Shown piece after piece: positions 37,538 to 46,652 of a stretch of 64,000 bases of DNA; the stretch's first letter is position 1; each line of letters begins with the position of its first letter. Where the stretch lies: positions 8,807,501 through 8,871,500 of the forward strand of contig NZ_CP108538.1 in assembly GCF_035994185.1 (NCBI RefSeq), written 5' to 3'. Source of the stretch: Streptomyces sp. NBC_01217 (lineage in GTDB: Bacteria; Actinomycetota; Actinomycetes; Streptomycetales; Streptomycetaceae). The notes beneath the pieces were generated by a model, which was not told the origin of the DNA, ran no database searches, and saw only the letters and a program-made list of their open reading frames with translations. Made by a program: the position numbers and the translations under genes.

Positions 37538-38158
37538 TCACGCCGCGCGGCCGGCCTTCATGATCCGGGTGACGTCGGCGATGCGCCGGCCCTGGAAGGT
37601 GGCGGCGGCGCGGGCCGTGCTGTCGACGGGGAACTGCGCGTCGGCACCGGTCACGTGCGAGGTGCCGTAGGGGTTGCCGTCGACGAACTTCACGGGGTCG
37701 GTGAAGCCGGGGGGCACGATGAACCCGCCGAAGTGGTAGATGGAGTTGTAGAGCGCCAGCAGGGTGGACTCCTGGCCGCCGCGCAGCTGCGCTGTGGAGG
37801 TGAAGGCGCTGTACACCTTGTCGGCGAGCAGGCCCTGGGCCCACAGGCCGCCGAGGGTGTCCAGGAACTGCTTGAGCTGGCTGGCGACGTTGCCGAAGCG
37901 GGTGGGTGTGCCGAATATGACGGCGTCGGCCCAGGTGATGTCGTCCGGCGTGGCGACCGGGATGTGCTCGGTCGCGGCGGCGTGGTCGGCCCACGGCTGG
38001 ACGCCCGCGATCACTTCCTTGGGCGCGAGCTCGGCGACGCGCAGCAGACGTACGTTGGCTCCTGCCTCGGACGCACCGGTGGCGATGGTCTCCGCCAGCT
38101 GGTGAATGGTGCCGGTGGAGGAGTAGTAGATGACTGCGACGTTGGGTGTGTGGGGCAT
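37538..38158 (-). CDS. wrbA: NAD(P)H:quinone oxidoreductase, WrbA/flavodoxin family, copy 1
   Basis: The 206-residue protein has a flavodoxin-like FMN phosphate loop (IYYSSTGTIHQLA), the PTRFG loop at about residue 86 and the conserved GGQESTLLALYNSIYHFGG block of type IV quinone reductases. These enzymes reduce quinones by two electrons and avoid semiquinone radicals. ATG at 38158 begins MPHTPNVAVIYY; longer starts are not family-like. It is the first gene of the wrbA-SDR-ADH run, with the palindromic operator at 38299 about 140 bp upstream. The paralogue at 59899 has the same type of operator. Confidence 0.92.
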   Translation of the reverse strand: MPHTPNVAVIYYSSTGTIHQLAETIATGASEAGANVRLLRVAELAPKEVIAGVQPWADHAAATEHIPVATPDDITWADAVIFGTPTRFGNVASQLKQFLDTLGGLWAQGLLADKVYSAFTSTAQLRGGQESTLLALYNSIYHFGGFIVPPGFTDPVKFVDGNPYGTSHVTGADAQFPVDSTARAAATFQGRRIADVTRIMKAGRAA

Positions 38159-38298
38159 GGTGGTTCCATTTCGGTGCTGAACGCCTGAGCCCGGGGGCTC
38201 CGGCGCGTGGGGGAGGGAGAAGCCAAGTCGGCCGACGGTCCTCCCGGCATGTCGCGCGTACACGACACGGCGACCGGCCGGACTGAAATGCCGTAGAA

Positions 38299-38314
38299 GT
38301 GCGTGCGCAAGCAA
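38299..38314 (-). promoter_or_regulatory. Operator C upstream of wrbA-SDR-ADH
   Basis: Read on the minus strand it is TTGCTT-GCGC-ACGCAC, differing from the 59771 site at three positions. It sits in an AT-rich patch (AATTAAATAT) about 140 bp before the wrbA ATG. No convincing -10 box is fixed by it. Confidence 0.55.
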
Positions 38315-38934
38315 TTAAATATCAGGTGGGGCGTTTGCGCCATGGGACGAACGACCTACTACTCGAGCTGTAGGCGCTTATCGCCGTGGCCGCGCCGGCG
38401 GTGCCGCGGCCTCGGGCGCTGGGACGAGCGCGGCAACCAGGACTCTTGCCCTGACCGCGGCGTTCCCGCGGGCCACTCTCGAGCGGCTGCGCAAAATCAA
38501 TGGCCTACGACCCGGACAACGTCTCTCCAGGCTTCACCATCCCGCTGGCCACGCAAGGGCGACCCCCACACCGCGGCGGCGCACCGGCACCCCCGGGCCG
38601 GCCGGCCGCAGGACGTGAGCACCGCCTCTCGCATCCGGAGGCGGCGCGGCTGCGACGCGCGGGCGAAGGGAGGGCCTGCGATGAGCGAAGCGGGGCCGGC
38701 GGCCGACGCGCACCACCCGGAGGGCGTGGCACTCGGCCCACCGGGGACGCTGGGCGGAACTGCGCAGCTGCTGTCTGGACCGCCAGTCGTGGCAACCCCG
38801 GGCTTGCCGGGGGACGGTACCGGGCGCACCGCAAGAGATCTGACTAGGCTGAACATGAGACGCGCCGGTGGGCGGCCTTCAACGCGAACCAACCGGCGGC
38901 GACCTGCAGTGACATTGAGCCCTCAAGTATCACT
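38315..38934. other. Interval without a supportable gene
   Basis: About 620 bp between the wrbA operator and the PAS-GAF-PP2C gene. The frames across it have random composition and no domain. The promoter of the downstream gene should lie near its right end. Confidence 0.5.
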
Positions 38935-41370
38935 ATGTGTGACAGGACTGAGGAAATGGGCAAGTCTCCGGCGAGCCGTCTCGCGCCTGGCGATGAGAAG
39001 ATCGCCGGCTTCGTTCTCGACGACCATGGTCTTGTCTCGGCATGGAGCGCCGGAGCTGAGGCGCTCTTCGGTTACAGCTCGTTCGACGTCGTCGGACAGC
39101 CGGCAGCCGTGCTGTGGCCGGAGGTATTCGCGGAACCGACTTCGGGGAACGCCTCTGGGCCGACGCTGGGGTCTGCTCCGGCCCTCCGTGCTGTGCTCAC
39201 CGGCCGGGACGGACGCCCCGCCGATGTTGTTCTGCACACGTCGCGGTTGCTCGAGCCCGGAGGGCCCGGGATCGAGGGCACCGTTGTCATCGCGGTGCCC
39301 GCGCCCCCCTCGCCCGTTGCGGAGGGCCAGGCGATCTTGGAGGCGCTCTTCACTCAAGCGCCGGTCGGTATCGCCGTCTACGACCGGGACCTGCGCTTTG
39401 TGCGGGTCAATGCCGCCCTGGAGCACATCCACGGTTTTCCCGAGGAGCGGGCGCTCGGTCGTTCCATCCGCGATGTTCTTCCGGGGCTCGATGCCGCGGC
39501 GGTCGAGTCCCGGCTCAAGAAGGTCCTGGAGACGGGCCGGCCGGTCGTCAATGCCGTTCATCGCGGGCGCACCCCCGCAGATCCGGAGCGGGACCATGTG
39601 TGGAATGTGTCCTCCGTGGTCCTGACGGGACCGGACGACAGCGTTCTCGGTGTGACCGACTTGATCATTGACATCACCGACCGGTACCAGGCTCGTGAGC
39701 GTCTGTCGCTCATCGGCGAGGCCGCCGTTCGTATCGGCACGACGCTTGACGTGCCGCGCACGGCGGACGAACTCGTGGACATGCTCGTTCCGCGCTTTGC
39801 CGACATTGCGGTGATAGACCTCTTGGACAGCGTCATGGCGGGGGCAGAGCCGGAGCCGATGCGCATTGGCCCGGTCGGGGTGCGTCTCGCTGCGCGCAGG
39901 GCCACCAACCCCGTCGTCTTCGAGGGGTTCGCGCAGCGGGGGGAGCTGCACGATTTTCCCCCTGACTCGCCTCATGTGCAAAGCCTCATGGACGGGCAAC
40001 CGAGGCTGATTCCGGTCGTCGACCCTGATGCCGACTGGATGCAGCATTCTGCTGACCAGCGGATCCGGGCCGTCCACAGACACGAGATCGGCTCCTTGAT
40101 TCTCGTACCTCTGCGTGCCAGGGAGGCGACCTTGGGTTTCGTCCATATGTATCGGGGGCATGCGAAGCCCTTCGAGGCGGATGATCTTGTTCTTGCTCAG
40201 GAGATCGTCGCGCGCGCCGCTGTGTGCGTGGACAATGCGCGCCGATACACGAACGAGCACCGAGCGGCCCTCACCCTCCATGCGAGCATGTTGCCGCGCA
40301 GCGTCGCCGATCAGAGCGCGGTCGAGGTGGCGCACCACTACCGCCCGTCGCGCGTGCACGCGGGAGCCGGTGGCGACTGGTTCGATGTGATTCCCCTCTC
40401 GGGTGCGCGGGTGGCCCTGGTCGTGGGCTCGGTGCCGGGCAAGGGGTTCCAGGCGGCCGCGTGCATGGGGCACATCTGCTCCGCGATCCGCACGCTGGCG
40501 CAGGTGGAACTCACTCCGGACGAGTTGCTGGGCCAGATCGACGACATGGTGCCGCGGCTCCTCGAGCGCGAACACGCCACCGGATCCGCAGCCGTGGTGG
40601 AGGCGTTGAAGGGCTCGACCTGCCTGTACGCCGTCTACGACCCCATCTCACGACACTGCGTGATGGCGAGCGCCGGTCATCCTCCGCCCGCCATCGTCGG
40701 CCGGGATGGGGAGGCGGTGTTTCCCGAGCTGCCGATCAACGCTCCGCTCGGTCTGGGAGACCCGGTGTTCGAGCCATTGGAGGTGGAACTCGACGAGGGC
40801 AGCACCCTGGTGCTCTGCAGTCAGCGCCTCCCGTACCCCGCCGACACGGCCGACGGGCTCGCGTCCCGGCTCGGCACGGTCATCGCCAGCCGTAGCCGGC
40901 CACTCGACGACACGTGCAGAGCCATCACCGACCTGGTCGCTTCCGGCCTCACAAAGGAAGACGGCTTGGCAGTGCTCCTCGCCCGGACTCGCACACTCGA
41001 CCCCGAGAAGGTGGCCGTATGGACGGTGCCGCCGGTACCCGAGGCCGTTGGCGACATGCGCCCACTCGTACTGCAGAAACTTCAGCAGTGGGGGCTGGAG
41101 CACCTGGCCTTCGCCTCCGAGCTCATCGTCAGTGAGCTCGTCACCAATGCCATCCGCCACGGCCGTGATCCGATACAACTCCGGTTGGTCCTCGACCGGA
41201 CACTGATCTGCGAGGTCAGCGACGCGGCAAACAGCTCGCCGCACATCCGCCGAGCAGCCACCACCGACGAAGGAGGACGCGGGCTCTTCCTCGTCGCCCA
41301 ATGCTGCCATCGCTGGGGAACCCGCTACGCCCCACTGGGCAAGACCATTTGGGCCGAACAGATCCTGTGA
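38935..41370 (+). CDS. PAS-PAS-GAF-PP2C (SpoIIE-like)-HATPase regulator, phosphatase site degenerate
   Basis: The 811-residue multidomain regulator has PAS domains at about 22-120 and 135-250, a GAF domain at about 265-435, a SpoIIE/PP2C domain at about 455-685 and a C-terminal anti-sigma-factor-type ATPase at about 700-811 (SELVTNAIRHGR, TTDEGGRGLFLVAQ). The first metal site is present (GGDWFDVI, Asp481 and Asp484). However, the usual VVGDVxGHG reads VVGSVPGKG (Ser499), and the usual LYTDGL reads LCSQRL (629-632). Two metal-ligand aspartates thus appear lost while the fold and the ATPase are kept. It probably senses redox or small ligands and signals through its kinase-like domain. ATG at 38959 has a better ribosome site (AGGA) and may be the true start. 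Confidence 0.9.
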   Translation: MCDRTEEMGKSPASRLAPGDEKIAGFVLDDHGLVSAWSAGAEALFGYSSFDVVGQPAAVLWPEVFAEPTSGNASGPTLGSAPALRAVLTGRDGRPADVVLHTSRLLEPGGPGIEGTVVIAVPAPPSPVAEGQAILEALFTQAPVGIAVYDRDLRFVRVNAALEHIHGFPEERALGRSIRDVLPGLDAAAVESRLKKVLETGRPVVNAVHRGRTPADPERDHVWNVSSVVLTGPDDSVLGVTDLIIDITDRYQARERLSLIGEAAVRIGTTLDVPRTADELVDMLVPRFADIAVIDLLDSVMAGAEPEPMRIGPVGVRLAARRATNPVVFEGFAQRGELHDFPPDSPHVQSLMDGQPRLIPVVDPDADWMQHSADQRIRAVHRHEIGSLILVPLRAREATLGFVHMYRGHAKPFEADDLVLAQEIVARAAVCVDNARRYTNEHRAALTLHASMLPRSVADQSAVEVAHHYRPSRVHAGAGGDWFDVIPLSGARVALVVGSVPGKGFQAAACMGHICSAIRTLAQVELTPDELLGQIDDMVPRLLEREHATGSAAVVEALKGSTCLYAVYDPISRHCVMASAGHPPPAIVGRDGEAVFPELPINAPLGLGDPVFEPLEVELDEGSTLVLCSQRLPYPADTADGLASRLGTVIASRSRPLDDTCRAITDLVASGLTKEDGLAVLLARTRTLDPEKVAVWTVPPVPEAVGDMRPLVLQKLQQWGLEHLAFASELIVSELVTNAIRHGRDPIQLRLVLDRTLICEVSDAANSSPHIRRAATTDEGGRGLFLVAQCCHRWGTRYAPLGKTIWAEQIL

Positions 41371-41494
41371 GCTGAGCGCTCGCGGCGGTCGGGCCAAGTT
41401 CGTGGCGCTGGTGAGGGCGTTGCTATCCACCACAAGTTCATGATCAAGGACGGCTACCCCGTGTCACCGCCGACTACGGGCCAGACCCGTTCTT

Positions 41495-41718
41495 TGAGCC
41501 CTGTCTCACATCCGGTGGTAACAGCCAGTGAGGCCGAATGCGCAGAGTAACAACTGCAGGTCGGCCCGCAACGTGACGCTGCCAAAGCCTCGCGGAGCAG
41601 CTTCAGGCTGGAAGCCGGCAAGGGCCGGGAGGGTCCCGTCGATCCGCAGCAGAGTACTTCGGGACGGTCTTCAGCGACATGACATTTCGTTACCATCGGA
41701 TATGAGACAGAGCCGTTC
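41495..41718. mobile_element. MITE-like element, copy 1
   Basis: About 224 bp bounded by imperfect inverted repeats. The left end reads GAGCCCTGTCTCACATCC and the right end, reversed, reads GGCTCTGTCTCATATCC; each inner end continues to a GGTAAC-type hexamer. No open frame fits inside. The related element at 51897-52179 has nearly the same ends, so both probably move by the same absent transposase. Confidence 0.65.
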
Positions 41719-41832
41719 TTTTTACAACCCCGTCTTCGGCGAGAGGGTCTGTCCGTGCGGTCCCGGTCCCTCGGGAAACCCGGAGGGGCGCGCTGTGGCT
41801 GTTTCCTTGCGGGGCATGGGCACGACTCAGGA

Positions 41833-42741
41833 TCAGCCGCGTCCGATGAGTGTCATCATCCGCGTGACCAGTTCCAGTGAGGCGTCGATGTGGGGCAGGG
41901 ACATGGATTCCACCATGAAATGCTGGATGCCGGTGCGTTCGGCAAGGGACTTGATCGCGTCGGCGACCTGGGTGAGCGGGGTCCCTTCGACGATGTTGAC
42001 GCGCATGATCGTGTCGATCTGCGATGGGTCGCGTCCTGCCGCTGTGGCGAACCCGTCGATGACCGCACGCTGTGCGAGTACGACGTCAGCGTCCACGAAG
42101 ACAGGAACTATGGACGCCGGCAGCCAGCCGTCGGCGCGCTCTCCGATGCGCTTGAGCGCGGCACTGGCCCCGGTCGGTGCGCCAATGTAGAAGGGAGGAC
42201 GGGGCCTCTGCACGGGTTTCAGCGGAGAGTGCTGCAGCGGAAGGTCCAGGTGCCGGCCGTGGTATTCCACTGGGTCCTCGGTCCAGAGCAGCTCCAGCGC
42301 ATCGAGCATCTCGTTGGTCCGGGCGCCGCGCTTGCTGAAGTCCAGGTTCGCTGCCGTGAACTCCTCGGGTGACCAGCCGACACCGAAGCCCGGAATGAGG
42401 CGTCCTCCACTGATGAGATCGATCGTGGTAAGGCTGCGTGCCAACTGCACGGGTGCGTAGATGGGAGCGATCAAAACGTTGGTGCCCAGCTGTACCCGCT
42501 CGGTCGTCGCAGCTGCAACGCCGAGCAGCACAAATGGGTCCGCGGCAGTCCGGTACTCCACTGGAATCGTGGTGTCACCCGCACCGCCGATTCCGATTGT
42601 GGGATTGACTGCCGCGAAGTTCCGATCCCCTACCCACAGGCTTGCCGCGCCCGCCTTCTCCGCTTCTCGGGCGAAATCGGCTGTCTGGGAGACCTGATGG
42701 GCCACATGGTTCAGGTACGGAAGTGCAAAACCAATCTTCAT
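41833..42741 (-). CDS. LLM-class F420-dependent oxidoreductase
   Basis: The 302-residue luciferase-like TIM-barrel protein has the family's VQLGTNVLIAP and GFGVGWSPEEF blocks (the latter in SGGRLIPGFGVGWSPEEF). These are typical of TIGR03619-type actinobacterial enzymes that use F420H2 or FMNH2. It has a Met start at 42741 and no signal peptide. A weaker copy of the palindromic operator lies about 155 bp upstream. A second LLM enzyme of a different subfamily is 1.7 kb away. Substrate unknown. Confidence 0.88.
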   Translation of the reverse strand: MKIGFALPYLNHVAHQVSQTADFAREAEKAGAASLWVGDRNFAAVNPTIGIGGAGDTTIPVEYRTAADPFVLLGVAAATTERVQLGTNVLIAPIYAPVQLARSLTTIDLISGGRLIPGFGVGWSPEEFTAANLDFSKRGARTNEMLDALELLWTEDPVEYHGRHLDLPLQHSPLKPVQRPRPPFYIGAPTGASAALKRIGERADGWLPASIVPVFVDADVVLAQRAVIDGFATAAGRDPSQIDTIMRVNIVEGTPLTQVADAIKSLAERTGIQHFMVESMSLPHIDASLELVTRMMTLIGRG

Positions 42742-42894
42742 GACGACCTTCGTTCACTGCAGAGAGATGACTGCTTCAACGGATACATATGCCCTGATCT
42801 GCGGATCCCGTAGACCCCGTGAGGGGCGTGCCCGGCAAGCGTTCGGGCCGCCGTGAGGTGCGGACTGCCAACAAGGGTGCCGTGAGAACTCAAA

Positions 42895-42910
42895 CTGCTT
42901 GCGTCCGCAC
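42895..42910. promoter_or_regulatory. Operator E (weak): CTGCTT-GCGT-CCGCAC
   Basis: The site is a 16-bp match to the TTGCKT-GCGY-ACGCAM pattern with two deviating positions, 154-169 bp upstream of the minus-strand LLM gene. It is the weakest of the five sites and is accepted mainly for its position. Confidence 0.4.
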
Positions 42911-43038
42911 GTGTGATGCTTGCGCCCCAGCCTGGCGCGCCCAGCTGCACGTGGGAGCGAAGAGGCCACTCGCTTCGGCTTGCAGCTGGGCGGATGGGGC
43001 CGGCTCCCGTGGGGAGCCGGCCCGGCGCGGGGTGGGGG

Positions 43039-44049
43039 TCAGCCGAGGATCGTGGCGGCCTGGACCTGGCCGATGGCCGTTTCCTGCCACAGGGCGCTGT
43101 CCCAGGTGGACGTCATGCGGGTGATCAGGCCGTTCGTGCCAAGTTCGAGCGCGGTGGCTCCCAGCGGCAGTGGGGTGCGGCTGATCCACTCGAAGGCGCC
43201 GCCCTGGGCGCTGCCGACAGTGTGTCGCAGGGTGACGTTCCGACCGTAGGGGAGGGTCGCCAGGGTGTGGCTGAGGAACTCCTCGGCCCGGCCCCGGCCG
43301 ATCACCTGGGTGTGCAGGGCCATGTCCTCGAGGACGACGTCCGGGTCCAGGAGCATGGCGGTCTTGGCCGCGTCCCCGGCTGCCAGCGCGGCTACCAGTT
43401 TGCTGACGACCGCCCGGAGGGCCGGAGCGGCGGTCTGGCCGACCGTCTTCTCTCCGAAGTCGGTGGGGAACTGGTCGACGGGGACGCGCATGTCGTCGAC
43501 GCCCTTGACGGTGAGGGAGCGTCCGTCCCAGTGGTCGACCCAGCGGACGACCTTGCCGTGGTGGAAGTTGATGGTGCCGATGGCTCGCAGTTCGCGGCCG
43601 AACAGTTCCGGTGAGTCGGTGAAGAAGACCACGGCGCTGTTGTCGTCGCCGACGATGCGGGTCGGGTAGGCCATGGCGGAGTCGGGCCAGGTCGGCATGA
43701 GCTGGGCGAAGAGGTCGTACAGGTGCTGCCAGTCGGGGAAGGCCCAGCCGACGGTGGCGTCGGTGTAGACGATCGATGTGCGTGAGAAGTGCGCCATCAG
43801 GCGGTCGACGTCGGTTCCGGACTTGGCCTCGAAGTAGGAGGTGAAGAAGTCCGCCAGCCAGGGTGTGGCCCGGCTGACGTCGACGTCGTGTCCCATCACC
43901 TTGATCGTGCGGGGAGGCCGGTAGGCGGTCTTGGGGGTCGCGGCGGCAGAGCCGACGCCGATGCCCGTCATGGCCGTGGCGGCCAGCATCCCGCCGAGCA
44001 GCGTTCGACGGCCCGGACTGGCGGAGCCTTCAAGGGAGGAGAACTTCAT
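43039..44049 (-). CDS. Tat-exported protein with two NTF2/SnoaL-like domains
   Basis: The 336-residue protein begins with a twin-arginine signal (SPGRRTLLGGMLAATAMTG) and a likely Ala-rich cleavage site near residue 37. Two nuclear-transport-factor-2-like domains follow (about 55-190 and 205-330), the fold of SnoaL cyclases and many ligand-binding proteins. GGAG precedes the ATG. Its promoter (-35 TTGCTT, -10 TACTGT) overlaps operator D and is divergent from the LLM/FMN-reductase operon. Tat export suggests it folds, perhaps with a cofactor, before leaving the cytoplasm. Function unknown. Confidence 0.82.
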   Translation of the reverse strand: MKFSSLEGSASPGRRTLLGGMLAATAMTGIGVGSAAATPKTAYRPPRTIKVMGHDVDVSRATPWLADFFTSYFEAKSGTDVDRLMAHFSRTSIVYTDATVGWAFPDWQHLYDLFAQLMPTWPDSAMAYPTRIVGDDNSAVVFFTDSPELFGRELRAIGTINFHHGKVVRWVDHWDGRSLTVKGVDDMRVPVDQFPTDFGEKTVGQTAAPALRAVVSKLVAALAAGDAAKTAMLLDPDVVLEDMALHTQVIGRGRAEEFLSHTLATLPYGRNVTLRHTVGSAQGGAFEWISRTPLPLGATALELGTNGLITRMTSTWDSALWQETAIGQVQAATILG

Positions 44050-44146
44050 CGATTACTCCAGTGATCGTCCCTGCGGCAAAGTGCCGTCGGCTCCTGAGGC
44101 CGGGGCGCGCGGTGAAGCACCCGCCGCCGCGGGGGTCTTGATCGCG

Positions 44147-44192
44147 ACAGTAATAGAAGATGCGTACGCAAGCAACATTTGCGGGGTATATT
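44147..44192. promoter_or_regulatory. Divergent promoters with operator D
   Basis: Operator D (44160-44175) reads TTGCTT-GCGT-ACGCAT on the minus strand. TTGCTT with TACTGT (44147-44152) gives a minus-strand promoter with 17-bp spacing for the NTF2-like gene. On the plus strand TATATT (44187-44192) is a good -10 for the LLM operon. One bound regulator could therefore control both directions. Confidence 0.6.
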
Positions 44193-44424
44193 TGCTCGCG
44201 CCGCACCTTGCATGACTCGGCGGTCCCGCTGAACGCCCAGCCGGCGTCTCCCTGGATGGCAGGATTACCGGTTCGCCCGATACGGCCCGGCTGTGCCGGC
44301 AGGACAAGTTCTCTGGCGGCCATACCGCGAGATGGGCGAGAACGGGGCCGTCGCATCGCCGCCCCGTCCAGGTCCGCGTAATCGTCGTACGGCGACCTCA
44401 CGCGCTCAGAAAGGCAGCACAACG

Positions 44425-45612
44425 ATGGAATTCGGAATATTCTCGGTCAGCGACGTGACCCGTGACCCCGTCACGGGCTACACCCCGAGCGAGGCGGAGC
44501 GCATCGACGCGATCGTGCGTATCGCCAAGCGCGCGGACGAGGTGGGTCTGGATGTCTTCGCCATCGGCGAGCACCACAACCCGCCGTTCTTCTCGTCCAC
44601 CCCGACCACGCTCCTCGGCCACATCGCGGCCATCACGGAGCGGATCACGCTGAGCACCTCCGTGACCTTGATCACGACCAATGACCCGGTGCGGATCGCC
44701 GAGGAGTACGCGATGCTCCAGCACCTGGCCAAGGGGCGGGTCGACCTGATGGTCGGCCGGGGTAACACCGTCCAGGTCTACCCGTGGTTCGGTCAGGACA
44801 TCCGCAAGGGGGTCCACCTCGCCTTGGAGAACTACAACCTGCTGCACCGGCTCTGGCGGGAGGACGTGGTCGACTGGGAGGGCGAGTCCCGCTCCGCGCT
44901 GCAGGGTTTCACGTCCACCCCGCGTCCGCTCGACGACGTTCCGCCGTTCGTGTGGCACGGATCCATCCGCACCCCCGAGATCGCCGAGCAGGCCGCCTTC
45001 TACGGCAACGGCTTCTTCGCCAACAACGTCCTGGCGCCCTACGGGCACTTCGACCAGCTCATCTCCTTCTACCGCGACCGCTTCGCCCACTATGGGCACG
45101 GCACGCCCGAACAGGCGATCGTCGGCCTCGGCGGTCATGCCTTCATCGCCAGGAAGTCACAGGACGCGGTCAACCGGTTCCGCCCCTACTTCGAGGCCTT
45201 CCCGCTGTTCAGCGGCAACTCCCTCGACGACTACATGGAGGCTACGCCGCTGTCGGTGGGCAGCCCCCAGTTGGTCATCGACAAGACCATGGACTTCCGG
45301 CAGCGCTACGGCGACTACCAGCGCCAGCTGTGGAACATCGACCTCCTGGGACTGCCCGTCGAAGCCGCCCTTGAGCAGGTCGAACTCCTCGGCACCGAGG
45401 TCGTCCCCGTGCTCCGCAAGGAGATGGCGGCCACTCGGGCGCCCGGTGTCCCCGAGACGCCGACCCACGCGAGCCTGGTCAAGGCGAAGTACGGCGACGC
45501 CGAGCCCCGCCAGCCGCGCCCGAACCCCAACCGCGGCGACAACGTGACCGGCACCTCGCCGTACGAGGACAGCACCCCGGCGTTCGCCGCCCGCTACCCC
45601 GAGATCGGCTGA
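44425..45612 (+). CDS. LLM-class FMN-dependent monooxygenase (CE1758 family)
   Basis: The 395-residue luciferase-like flavoenzyme has family signatures IGEHHNPPFFSSTPTTLLG and GRVDLMVGRGNT, with a C-terminal Pro-rich tail. The ATG at 44425 follows AGAAAGG. The stop is 2 nt before the FMN reductase gene. This pairing is the one I recall from the NCBI CE1758/CE1759 LLM-duo families, a monooxygenase plus a flavin reductase supplying FMNH2. It lies under operator D. Oxidation of a small organic electrophile or sulfur compound is plausible but not shown. Confidence 0.92.
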   Translation: MEFGIFSVSDVTRDPVTGYTPSEAERIDAIVRIAKRADEVGLDVFAIGEHHNPPFFSSTPTTLLGHIAAITERITLSTSVTLITTNDPVRIAEEYAMLQHLAKGRVDLMVGRGNTVQVYPWFGQDIRKGVHLALENYNLLHRLWREDVVDWEGESRSALQGFTSTPRPLDDVPPFVWHGSIRTPEIAEQAAFYGNGFFANNVLAPYGHFDQLISFYRDRFAHYGHGTPEQAIVGLGGHAFIARKSQDAVNRFRPYFEAFPLFSGNSLDDYMEATPLSVGSPQLVIDKTMDFRQRYGDYQRQLWNIDLLGLPVEAALEQVELLGTEVVPVLRKEMAATRAPGVPETPTHASLVKAKYGDAEPRQPRPNPNRGDNVTGTSPYEDSTPAFAARYPEIG

Positions 45613-45614
45613 CC

Positions 45615-46364
45615 ATGACCGACGACACGGCACACCCTCAGGCCGATCGGGAGCAGCCGGCCCATCCATCGCTCTCTCTCGTGGTCGTCAGCGGCGGGAC
45701 CGGCAATCCCTCGTCGTCCCGGTTGCTGGCCGACCGCATAGCGCAGAAGACCGCTGACCTGCTCCGCATACAAGGCCGCGCCCTTACGATCCAGGTCATC
45801 GAACTTGCCCCCATCGCCGTGGACATCGCGCAGGCCATCGTCTCCGGCTTCCCCGGCGAACGGCTCCTGGCGACGATCCGGCAGCTCGCCGCCGCGGACG
45901 GCGTGATCGCATCCTCGCCGGTCTACACCGCCGGCATCAGCGGACTGTTCAAGTCGTTCTTCGACGTGCTCGACAACGACCTGATCGTCGCCAAACCCCT
46001 GCTGCTGGCCGCGACGGCCGGAAGTGCCCGCCACGCACTGGTCGTCGACGACCACATGCGCCCTATGCTCGCATTCATGCGCACACTGACAGTACCCACC
46101 TCGGTCTTCGCCGCACCGGAGGACTGGGGCGACTCGGCCCTCGGCGCGCGCATCGGCCGCGCGGCCACCGAACTCGCGGTGTTGATGAGCTCGGGCGTCG
46201 GCGCCGCGATCGCCGACAACGCCTGGTCCAGCTACCAGCATCACTTCGGCGGGAACGCGACACGCACGGAGCAGACTGCGGCGGACGTCGACTTCGACTC
46301 CCCGCTGATGAGACTCGCCGCCGGCGGCGCCCCGCCCCCTCAAAGTGACCAGTCGGCTACCTGA
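45615..46364 (+). CDS. NADPH-dependent FMN reductase, partner of the LLM enzyme (CE1759 type)
   Basis: The 249-residue flavodoxin-fold reductase has the phosphate-binding loop VVVSGGTGNPSSSRLLAD and the SSPVYTAGISGLFKSFFD block. The first 18 residues are a disordered extension. The start lies 2 nt after the LLM stop, so the two are translationally coupled and probably form a two-component monooxygenase. The last residues (about 225-249) are Pro/Ala-rich. Confidence 0.92.
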   Translation: MTDDTAHPQADREQPAHPSLSLVVVSGGTGNPSSSRLLADRIAQKTADLLRIQGRALTIQVIELAPIAVDIAQAIVSGFPGERLLATIRQLAAADGVIASSPVYTAGISGLFKSFFDVLDNDLIVAKPLLLAATAGSARHALVVDDHMRPMLAFMRTLTVPTSVFAAPEDWGDSALGARIGRAATELAVLMSSGVGAAIADNAWSSYQHHFGGNATRTEQTAADVDFDSPLMRLAAGGAPPPQSDQSAT

Positions 46365-46652
46365 CCTCAGGGCACCGCTGACCTACGCGGTGAACGGCAA
46401 CGGCAACCTCGCTCCCAACGGAGCGGGGGTGCCACTGTTCCAGCCCGCGAGGCGGCATCAATCGGGGCCGGAGGTCCAGGAGCGGGGAACGCATAGTTCC
46501 CCGCTCCACTGCGGCGTGGCCGCGCTGACCGGCGCCGAGCAGCTCGCCGGCGAAGTGGCCGCCCTGCTGCCGCCTGGGGGCTTGCAATTGAATAACTGTC
46601 AGTTTTGATCTGAAGCATCGTCATCGTCAGGGTGCCGGTGGGAGGCTGCGGC

